Below, in pieces: positions 57,998-64,000 of a DNA stretch of 64,000 bases (positions are counted from its first letter, which is position 1; each line of letters opens with the position of its first letter). The notes beneath the pieces are model-generated. The model was given only the letters and a program-made list of their open reading frames with translations, did not search any database and had not been told where the DNA came from. The translations under genes were made by a program, and so were the position numbers. Source of the stretch: JAWHTC01 sp032586155 (GTDB lineage: Bacteria > Pseudomonadota > Alphaproteobacteria > Rhodobacterales > Rhodobacteraceae); contig NZ_JAWHTC010000001.1 in the NCBI RefSeq assembly GCF_032586155.1, forward strand, positions 248,001 to 312,000, written 5' to 3'.

Positions 57998-58202
57998 GGT
58001 TCTGCTCCGTGCTTTTTGGCCTGGGGTGTCGCCCCATCCTGTCCGGCGGAAATGAAGGTTTTGTTATCGGGGCGTGCCGGTCGGCGCCCGTTGCCCCGAT
58101 GCCAGCTTGCAGTGCCAATCTGCCGGTTTCATGGAGTGTCCATGCCGGAGCCCTGCCGAAACCGGGGAAATCCTGTGTCGAACCCTTTCGAATTTCTTAC
58201 CG

Positions 58203-58231
58203 TTGACCGGCACGGGCGGGGCTGGTATTTG
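58203..58231 (+). promoter_or_regulatory. metZ promoter
   Basis: TTGACC (58203-58208), a 17-bp spacer and TATTTG (58226-58231). The predicted start falls at about 58238, the first base of the SAM-II P1 stem. Upstream, 57998-58202 shows no gene. Confidence 0.6.
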
Positions 58232-58235
58232 CCGC

Positions 58236-58291
58236 CTCGTGGCGATTTGTTACCGGATTGCGGGCCACGTAAAACAATGCCGCTAAAGAGG
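58236..58291 (+). ncRNA. SAM-II riboswitch before metZ
   Basis: The leader has the conserved SAM-II layout: P1 CGTGGC (58238-58243) and GCCACG (58264-58269), with GATTTGTTACCGGATTGC in the loop, then GTAAAACAATGC and CGCTAAAGAGG. The second loop segment can form the pseudoknot with the P1 loop, as in the metX/metA leaders of other alphaproteobacteria. It senses SAM and lowers methionine synthesis. Confidence 0.92.
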
Positions 58292-58304
58292 TCATCGGAT
58301 GGGT

Positions 58305-58337
58305 CCCCCGTCGCATGGCCGCGACCAGGGGTTTTTT
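58305..58337 (+). terminator. Intrinsic terminator downstream of the SAM-II aptamer
   Basis: CCCC-C-GTCGC pairs with GCGAC-CA-GGGG over the loop ATGGCC, followed by TTTTTT. It lies between the aptamer and metZ, pointing to transcriptional attenuation rather than simple ribosome-site masking. Confidence 0.8.
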
Positions 58338-58368
58338 ATTGGGGCAAAGGCCCTGAAGGAGCTGACCG

Positions 58369-59550
58369 ATGAGCGATCAATGGAACAAGCGCACCACGCT
58401 GGTGCATGGCGGCACCCGCCGTTCGCAATACAATGAGGTGAGCGAAGCGATCTTCCTCACCCAGGGCTTCGTCTATGACACGGCCGAGGACGCCGAGGCC
58501 CGGTTCATCGAGGCTGGCCCAGACGAGTTCATCTATGCCCGTTACGGCAACCCCACCGTGGCGATGTTCGAGGAACGTATCGCCGCACTGGAAGGGGCCG
58601 AGGACGCCTTTGCCACCGCCTCGGGCATGGCGGCAGTCAATGCCGCGCTGACCTCGATGCTCAAGGCGGGGGACCACGTCGTCGCCGCCCAAGCATTGTT
58701 CGGATCGTGCCTCTACATTCTCGAGGAAATCCTGCCGCGCTTCGGGGTCGAGGTTACCTTGGTTGACGGCACCGACCTGGCACAGTGGAAGGCGGCCCTT
58801 CGCCCTGACACGAAAGCAGTGTTCTTTGAAAGCACCTCGAACCCGACACTCGAGGTGATCGACATCAAATCTGTTACCGACCTCGCACATGCGGTAGGCG
58901 CCACTGTGATCATCGACAATGTCTTCGCCACGCCGGTTTTTTCCCGCGCCATCGAACTGGGCGCTGACGTGGTGGTCTATTCCGCCACCAAACATATCGA
59001 TGGGCAGGGCCGGGCGCTGGGTGGCGTGGTGCTGGGCACGCGTGAGTTCATCCGCAAGACCGTCGAACCCTACATGAAACACACTGGTGGGGCGATGTCG
59101 CCGTTTTCCGCCTGGATCATGCTCAAGGGGCTCGAAACCATCGATCTGAGGGTCCGGGCGCAAGCCGCCAGCGCGCTGGCCCTTACCGATGCCGTGCAGG
59201 GCCATGAAAAGTTGGAGCAGGTGATCTTCCCCGGCCATTCCAGCCATCCGCAATTCGATCTTGTAAAGGCCCAGACCGGCAAGGGTGGCACGGTGATGTC
59301 GCTGGATGTGAAAGGCGGGCAAGAAGCGGCCTTCCGCTTTCTCAATGCGCTGCAGATCGCGGTGATATCCAACAACCTTGGCGATGCCAAATCGATCGCC
59401 ACCCACCCGGCTACCACCACCCACCAACGCCTCCCCGATGATCAGAAGGTGGCGCTTGGTATCACACCGGGGCTGGTGCGGTTCTCGGTTGGGCTGGAAG
59501 ATCCGGATGACCTGATCGCGGATGTGATGCAGGCTTTAGCCCAGGTCTGA
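58369..59550 (+). CDS. metZ: O-succinylhomoserine sulfhydrylase
   Basis: MetZ makes homocysteine from an activated homoserine and sulfide. The 393-residue PLP enzyme belongs to the Cys/Met metabolism family, with the Schiff-base Lys208 in SATKHIDGQG, YARYGNPT, ATASGMAA and ESTSNPTLEV. The start has a good ribosome binding site (GAAGGAG). The SAM-II riboswitch and terminator upstream place it under SAM control, which supports methionine synthesis rather than cysteine synthesis. A terminator follows. Confidence 0.93.
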   Translation: MSDQWNKRTTLVHGGTRRSQYNEVSEAIFLTQGFVYDTAEDAEARFIEAGPDEFIYARYGNPTVAMFEERIAALEGAEDAFATASGMAAVNAALTSMLKAGDHVVAAQALFGSCLYILEEILPRFGVEVTLVDGTDLAQWKAALRPDTKAVFFESTSNPTLEVIDIKSVTDLAHAVGATVIIDNVFATPVFSRAIELGADVVVYSATKHIDGQGRALGGVVLGTREFIRKTVEPYMKHTGGAMSPFSAWIMLKGLETIDLRVRAQAASALALTDAVQGHEKLEQVIFPGHSSHPQFDLVKAQTGKGGTVMSLDVKGGQEAAFRFLNALQIAVISNNLGDAKSIATHPATTTHQRLPDDQKVALGITPGLVRFSVGLEDPDDLIADVMQALAQV

Positions 59551-59560
59551 ATTGTCGATG

Positions 59561-59610
59561 GGTTAGGTCGGAAGCGGCTGTTGGTCCAATCCGACCCACC
59601 TTTTTCTTTT
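59561..59610 (+). terminator. Terminator of metZ
   Basis: GGT..GGTCGGA pairs with TCCGACC.ACC over a 17-nt loop, followed by TTTTTCTTTT. It starts 10 bp after the metZ stop and runs into repeat copy B. Confidence 0.7.
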
Positions 59611-59650
59611 GCCGAAAGTACCCCGGAGGGGGCAGCAGCTGGCCCACGGA
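59598..59650 (+). repeat. Interspersed repeat copy B
   Basis: CTTTTTCTTTTGCCGAAAG is followed by TACCCCGGAGGGGGC and CAGCAGCTGGCCC. It aligns with repeat copy A at 15381-15433 (pyrimidine tract, TTGCC, GAAA, C3-4GGGGG, GCTGGCCC) in the same orientation. It too follows a plus-strand gene. Confidence 0.55.
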
Positions 59651-59707
59651 AGGTCGGATTGCGATTGCAATTCGAAAGACGGTTTCAAGAAGGTTTTGAC
59701 CAGAGAC

Positions 59708-60496
59708 CTAACTTGCCCGACCGTAAAACCCTTGGCGCTCCGCGTCGGAAAATGTCACTGCGGGCTGTTCATAGAATGAAAACACCGAACTCACCCGGGC
59801 GCGCGCGCCCTTTACATCCCCGACCCGGTGCGGTGTGTTCTTGCCGCGAAACACGTTCAGTGCCCCCGGCGACAGTGTAAGGGTCTGCACCTCCGGGTCA
59901 TCCCCCGCCAGCATGCGGGCCACACCGTCGTAATTCGGATTTTCTTCACTGCGCAGATCGGTGCGATAGATGAATTCGCCTCCAATCTCGGGGGCCTGCA
60001 TCAACAAGGTCGTGGTGAATTCCGACCGGTCGAAATGCCAATTCAACGTCTGCCCCTCGCTATAGGACATCGTATTCAGCCCCGCCAGCGGATCGGCCAT
60101 CGGATAAAGCGCCTCTTTCTTCATCACCGCAGCAAGGAACCGGGCGAAGTCCGGCCAGCGATAAAGCCGATCCATGGCCGAACCGGCAAGCTGATCCCAG
60201 CACAGCGTGTTGTTTGATGTCCGAAACCGCGTCAGCGCCGGGTGATCGGCGGCCAAACCCGGCACATTGTCGAGGAAATAGATGTTGTGGTCGCGCGCAT
60301 GCCGAAAACTCTCTGATGCAAACAATGGGATCAGAGCGTCTGCCTCGGCCTGCGCCACCGACCCGTGCATAAACCCTTCGAGATTGAACATACCATTTTC
60401 TGCCAAATCGGCCCGACAGCGCGCCACCAACGCCCACCACGCCGTGCTTTCGGGGCGATCCAGAGGGTAACGGTCAAGATCAAGAATTTCGCGCAT
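59708..60496 (-). CDS. 2-oxoglutarate/Fe(II)-dependent oxygenase
   Basis: The 262-residue protein has a helical N-terminal half and a C-terminal double-stranded beta-helix. The iron site is His154-x-Asp156 (LNWHFDRSEF) and His223 (KNTPHRVGDV), with Arg234 (ARARVS) for 2-oxoglutarate. YSEGQTLNWHFD and GALNVFRGKNTPHRV match the ArpA/HalD-like oxygenase group. The intact His-x-Asp argues for hydroxylation rather than halogenation. The substrate is unknown. The start at 60496 removes a 28-residue basic extension. Confidence 0.88.
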   Translation of the reverse strand: MREILDLDRYPLDRPESTAWWALVARCRADLAENGMFNLEGFMHGSVAQAEADALIPLFASESFRHARDHNIYFLDNVPGLAADHPALTRFRTSNNTLCWDQLAGSAMDRLYRWPDFARFLAAVMKKEALYPMADPLAGLNTMSYSEGQTLNWHFDRSEFTTTLLMQAPEIGGEFIYRTDLRSEENPNYDGVARMLAGDDPEVQTLTLSPGALNVFRGKNTPHRVGDVKGARARVSSVFSFYEQPAVTFSDAERQGFYGRAS

Positions 60497-60776
60497 GGTG
60501 TCGACGCCTTTCACTCCTGAACGCAACGATGCACGCAGCTTCACGCCTTTGTGAAGCCGTTTCTTGCCGGGAAACGACACCGGCGCGCGTTTTCATGTCT
60601 GGCAACAAAGCCTTTGGTTTTGCGCCTGATCCGATGTCGGAAATGTTTCAACCGGATCGCTTTTGCCGCGAAACTCAGGGCGAACTCTGTCAGGACGTTG
60701 GTATTCTCGCCACGCTTGACTAAATTGGGTGGGTCTGACAGGCCCGATACTCCGGGCTGCAATGAAAGGGATGGGG

Positions 60777-61880
60777 ATGAACAAACACACCCCCGACATC
60801 ACCGATACACCGAACCGCGACGAGGCTGAGGCCGCGCTTGCCCGGCTGCGTCAATGGGCCAAAGCCGCAACCCCTGAGGAAGTGGCCGATCTCGACCCGG
60901 CTGTCGCCCGCCTGTTGCCCGCAGCGGATCTGCCGAATTATCCTGCGCTGGCGCGTGCCTACCCGGAAGAGTTTTCCGTCGATGAGGCCTATCGCGACAC
61001 GCTGCCAGACCTGCAGAACGGCCCCGAAAGCCTGATCAAGGGGTCGCGGCGGGTAATCCAGCATGTGGGCATCTCGAATTTCCGCCTGCCGATCTCGTTT
61101 CACACCCGTGAGAATGGCGATCTGACACTGGAGACTTCGGTCACCGGTACGGTCAGCCTCGAGGCCGAGAAAAAAGGCATCAACATGAGCCGTATCATGC
61201 GGTCATTCTACACCCATGCGGAAAAGACCTTCAGCTTCGAGGTGATCGAAGCCGCGCTTGATGATTACAAGGCCGATCTTGAAAGCTTCGATGCCCGCAT
61301 CCAGATGCGGTTTTCCTTCCCGATGAAAATCCCGTCGCTGCGCTCCGGCCTGTCGGGCTTCCAGTATTACGACATCGCGCTGGAGCTGGTGGAACAGAAT
61401 GGGGTGCGCTCGAAAATCGTTCATCTCGACTATGTCTATTCCTCCACCTGCCCCTGTTCGCTCGAACTCAGCGAACATGCCCGTCAATACCGCGGGCAGC
61501 TCGCCACGCCTCATTCGCAACGTTCGGTGGCTCGAATCTCTGTGGAACTGCGCTGCGATGCCGACTGCCTGTGGTTCGAGGACCTGATCGACCTCGCGCG
61601 CAAGGCTGTGCCGACGGAAACCCAGGTGATGGTCAAACGCGAGGATGAACAGGCTTTTGCCGAGTTGAACGCTGCCAACCCGATCTTTGTTGAAGATGCG
61701 GCGCGGCTGTTTGCGCAACAGCTGGAGCAGGATGACAGGGTTGGCGACTTCCGTGTTGTGGCCAGCCATCAGGAATCGCTGCATTCGCACGACGCGGTGT
61801 CGATCCTGACCGAGGGAGACCTGTTTGAAACCGACAGTGTCGACCCGAAACTCTTCACTACGTTGTTTCACGTTGGTTGA
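60777..61880 (+). CDS. folE2: GTP cyclohydrolase FolE2 (type IB)
   Basis: FolE2 makes dihydroneopterin triphosphate for folate and related pterins and works with metals other than zinc. The 367-residue protein has the family blocks KGINMSRIMR (about 133-142), the FPMKIPSLRSG strand, and YSSTCPCSLELSEHARQ with the conserved Cys225 and Cys227. The length fits bacterial FolE2. The ATG at 60777 follows AAAGGG. Many FolE2 genes are under Zur control; I see no clear Zur box. The gap 60497-60776 holds a hairpin GCTTCAC/GTGAAGC (60538-60557) and no gene. Confidence 0.93.
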   Translation: MNKHTPDITDTPNRDEAEAALARLRQWAKAATPEEVADLDPAVARLLPAADLPNYPALARAYPEEFSVDEAYRDTLPDLQNGPESLIKGSRRVIQHVGISNFRLPISFHTRENGDLTLETSVTGTVSLEAEKKGINMSRIMRSFYTHAEKTFSFEVIEAALDDYKADLESFDARIQMRFSFPMKIPSLRSGLSGFQYYDIALELVEQNGVRSKIVHLDYVYSSTCPCSLELSEHARQYRGQLATPHSQRSVARISVELRCDADCLWFEDLIDLARKAVPTETQVMVKREDEQAFAELNAANPIFVEDAARLFAQQLEQDDRVGDFRVVASHQESLHSHDAVSILTEGDLFETDSVDPKLFTTLFHVG

Positions 61881-62348
61881 GGACTTCACGCCTGATTTCC
61901 CGGTCAAGCCCGTCACGCCAAGCGGAGATGGACAAGGCTTGTGTGATACAGGGTTTGGCGGATGTGATGGGACATGGAACATCTTCAAGCCTTGACCAGG
62001 GCCCTGCTATTGCTGGCATTAATGGCCGTTTTTCTGCCCGTCGGCGCAACCCAAACCCGCCGACTGCGACGCCACTTGGGTCATGCCTATTTCATTCCGC
62101 AACGTGGACCGGTGCATATGCTTTGACTGGAGAAAAGATTCGCCAATTGGCCGGGCGATGGTAAATTTGCGTCCAATCAGGCTTCAGGTTTCGTCGGTAC
62201 CGCCTGCAAGGCCACGCGCAACACGCTTGCGTGCAGCCATCTGGATGGCCATGGCTTCCCGCTGTCCCACGAGGCGCAATCGGTCTTCTGTTCCGCTCGG
62301 ACCTGCCAAGCGCACGTAAACGGATTGCCCCGGGGTGGGCAGGTCAGG
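61881..62348. other. 468-bp region without a confident gene
   Basis: Between folE2 and a converging exported-protein gene no full gene is convincing. On the plus strand 61974-62126 encodes a signal-peptide-like start (EHLQALTRALLLLALMAVF) that ends after 50 residues. On the minus strand 62184-62348 is an in-frame continuation, past the stop codon, of the next gene (QSVYVRLAGPSGTEDRLRL and EAMAIQMAARKRVARGLAG). Both may be remnants of degraded genes. Confidence 0.45.
61974..62126 (+). CDS. Possible small exported peptide, 50 aa
   Basis: ATG at 61974 starts a frame with a hydrophobic signal-like segment ending LPVGATQ, then a basic stretch TRRLRRHLGHAYFIPQRG before the stop. There is no good ribosome binding site. 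It could be the 5' end of a decayed gene. Weak call. Confidence 0.2.
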   Translation: MEHLQALTRALLLLALMAVFLPVGATQTRRLRRHLGHAYFIPQRGPVHML

Positions 62349-63098
62349 TTAAGGGCGGGTGCCCTCGATGGCAGTAATGTTCAGGATGGTCCGCAGGCTT
62401 ATATCGCCACGTGACAGGCTGAAAAACGCCGAGGTCGGACACCAACGCCCCATACAAGGGCGATCCCATTCGATGGCGTCACTGAGCGCGGGCTGCTCCA
62501 GGAGTTGCGGGCGCGACGCAGGCAGCAGTGCCATTTCCCAAGGCACCCAACGGGCCAGAAGTGTTGCAATGGCACGCTGACTGTCGGGGCTCATGTCCGC
62601 GGCAATACGCCAGTCAAGCGCACACTCCATTCCACCGGTCCTAGGTTCGAGCCAGATCGCGGGATGCCCGCCGTCTTCGTCTTTTTCGACGTCGCCCGTG
62701 GCAGACAAGACGAGTTTGTCGCCCCGCCGCGCGGCGTCAGGGCCAAAATAATAGGGGGCGCTGTGATGGGCGGAAAAACCCGGTGGCACGACCGCATCAA
62801 GCGCCGCGCCGCGTTCCAGCCCCAGGCAAACCGTGCGAAACATCCGCAGCACCAGCAAGAACCCAAGTTCGTTGGGCTGCGGATTGGCAAGGGTGCCGTG
62901 CCGCTCTGACGAAAACCCTTCATAGTCCGTGGCGTGGGCAAAAATCTCGAACGATCTGGGTTGGTCGCGCAGGCCACCCTCTTGTCCAAGCACAGTCCCG
63001 GGCAGGGTCAGACAGGCGGCGGCGAGGGCGGCTCCCACCCAATTCCCGGTCGTTTTTTTCCGGCGGAAAGGGCTTGGTACGTGTGTCTGGCCGGTCAT
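62349..63098 (-). CDS. Exported hypothetical protein, 249 aa
   Basis: The protein has a signal peptide (GAALAAACLTLPGTVLGQ) and a soluble mature domain with RSFEIFAHATDYEGF, PNELGFLLVLRMFRTVCLGLERG, KLVLSATGDVEKDEDGGHPAIWLEPRTGGMECALDW and a Cys-containing end DRPCMGRWCPTSAFFSLSRGDISLRTILNITAIEG. Four Cys residues may form disulfides. No family is recognised. GGAGG lies 5 nt before the ATG at 63098. The same frame continues for 55 codons after the stop. Confidence 0.78.
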   Translation of the reverse strand: MTGQTHVPSPFRRKKTTGNWVGAALAAACLTLPGTVLGQEGGLRDQPRSFEIFAHATDYEGFSSERHGTLANPQPNELGFLLVLRMFRTVCLGLERGAALDAVVPPGFSAHHSAPYYFGPDAARRGDKLVLSATGDVEKDEDGGHPAIWLEPRTGGMECALDWRIAADMSPDSQRAIATLLARWVPWEMALLPASRPQLLEQPALSDAIEWDRPCMGRWCPTSAFFSLSRGDISLRTILNITAIEGTRP

Positions 63099-63323
63099 CA
63101 TTTCCTCCATTGAGGCGGGGGCACACAGGCGGCCGTGACACCATGATCCAATGACACTTACCACTCCGGGCATGTGTCCCACGATACAGGCCAACGTGTA
63201 ATTCGGCGAGTCGGTGCGACACCCCGGGCGCGCAAGTGATCCTTAAGGTGCGGCAATAGCGGCCATTTCCCCGGCGCTGTTAAAATATTAGAATTCTCGC
63301 ATATATGCGTGCGAGGGACTGCC

Positions 63324-64000
63324 GTGGACGTTTCAACCCTTCCGATGATCCTGGCCTGGGGCGTCTTTGTCGGGATCGTCTTTTCCGCCATCGGGGCGGC
63401 GGGTGGTATTCTGACCTCGTTCGGGATGATCACGCTGTTTGGCGTGATGGACCCCAATTCCGTCAAGCCGATGACCCAGATCGTGGTGCTGTCAACGGCG
63501 CTCATTTTCGTGCCTGGCTATCTGCGTCGTGCCTCGGCTGTTGTGCCACTGGGCCTCCTGCTGGGCGGCGGCGGGCTGGTCGGGGCCTATGTCGGGTCGA
63601 CCATTTCCAGCCTCTACCTGTCGGACATGGCCAGTTTCCGCCCGATGTTCGGTTTGCTGACGCTGGCGATTGCGGGTCAGATTTTCTGGAAACTCATCGG
63701 CCCCAGCCCGCCGCAACGACCCACACGCGACCTTAGCGGTGTCCGGCTTCTTTGCACCGACTTCAGCGCAGTGTCTTTCCGCCATGGCGGGCGGCTTTAC
63801 TCAGTGCCGACATGGTCGCCGGTGGTGGCAGGGTTTATCATCGCAATGACGGCGGCGATTTTTGGTGTCGGCGGTGGCTTCCTTCTGGTGCCCTACATGG
63901 CGTCGCTCCTGGGCATGCCGATGCATATCATCCCGGCCACGGCGGCGATTGCGATCATCATGTCTCTGCTGGTGTCGATCAGCAATTTTGTTGCCATGGG
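63324..64000 (+). CDS. TauE/SafE-family sulfite/anion exporter, N-terminal part
   Basis: The frame runs off the window after ~225 codons. It starts with GTG (GAGGG 7 nt upstream) and has multiple membrane helices with the family's glycine-rich repeats: FVGIVFSAIGAAGGILTSFGMI in the first half and AAIFGVGGGFLLVPYMASLLGMP in the second. TauE/SafE permeases export sulfite, sulfoacetate or related anions. The upstream gap 63099-63323 is locally AT-rich at 63280-63305 and probably carries the promoter. Confidence 0.88.
   Translation, partial: MDVSTLPMILAWGVFVGIVFSAIGAAGGILTSFGMITLFGVMDPNSVKPMTQIVVLSTALIFVPGYLRRASAVVPLGLLLGGGGLVGAYVGSTISSLYLSDMASFRPMFGLLTLAIAGQIFWKLIGPSPPQRPTRDLSGVRLLCTDFSAVSFRHGGRLYSVPTWSPVVAGFIIAMTAAIFGVGGGFLLVPYMASLLGMPMHIIPATAAIAIIMSLLVSISNFVAM

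Noticed and set aside
58303..58337. Possible attachment site or integration scar (T-run near a palindrome)
   Set aside because: Better explained as the terminator of the SAM-II riboswitch.
1..64000. tRNA or rRNA genes
   Set aside because: I looked in intergenic regions for cloverleaf arms and TTCGA-type T-loops; the TTCGAA hits all belong to the palindrome arrays or to coding sequence.

Overview
The window reads as chromosomal DNA of a marine-type alphaproteobacterium of the Rhodobacterales (Roseobacter group). The evidence is a G+C-rich genome with strongly coding-biased frames, an SAM/SAH riboswitch before metK (a class known almost only from Rhodobacterales), a class II EPSP synthase, a PmtA-type phosphatidylcholine branch, DUF6476 and DUF4389 proteins, and an RpoH sigma factor. 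I saw no tRNA, rRNA, prophage, insertion sequence or CRISPR array. Most of the window is ordinary housekeeping DNA.

Layout. 1-1.1 kb: end of fabB, then fabI (fatty acid synthesis). 1.2-14.4 kb: the ancient block miaB-phoH-ybeY-corC-lnt-metK-trmB (read on the minus strand), broken by three accessory inserts: a DoxX/GST/bile-acid-symporter group, an exported protein plus a PiuC-type dioxygenase, and a lipoprotein/OmpA-like pair. 15.5-28.9 kb: the aroA-cmk-rpsA-ihfB-lapA-trpF backbone, also expanded by an aldo/keto reductase, a CoA ligase, a frameshifted L,D-transpeptidase, an ICMT-like methyltransferase and an aldehyde dehydrogenase. 29.3-32.5 kb: trpB, then a three-gene accessory cluster of two exported Asp/Glu/Gly-repeat proteins and a membrane-anchored LuxR-type regulator. 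32.5-38 kb: DUF2237, a serine hydrolase, pth, rplY, rluD. 38-42.2 kb: rpoH and the phospholipid operon psd-pssA-pmtA. 42.2-50.4 kb: M19 dipeptidase, purD, xseA, tandem Cys-containing exported proteins, an AlkB-like monooxygenase and a fused NuoE-NuoF diaphorase. 50.4-57 kb: membrane proteins, ftsY, a DMT transporter and yciB. 57-64 kb: an alpha/beta hydrolase, metZ, a 2OG-Fe(II) oxygenase, folE2 and the start of a TauE/SafE permease.

Methionine and SAM supply is under two different RNA switches: a small SAM/SAH pseudoknot that hides the metK ribosome binding site, and a SAM-II aptamer followed by an intrinsic terminator before metZ. Each has a promoter with 17-bp spacing placed so that transcription starts at the aptamer.

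The least explained signal is a set of three non-coding arrays (1101-1207, 29163-29280, 35732-35825). Each holds four or five different ~20-bp palindromes, usually centred on TTCGAA, TTTGAA or TTCAAA and repeated every ~24 bp (exactly 24 bp between starts in the cleanest array). The arm sequences change from unit to unit while dyad symmetry is kept, and some arms recur in all three arrays. All three sit directly after a stop codon. They lack U-tracts, so they do not look like ordinary terminators.
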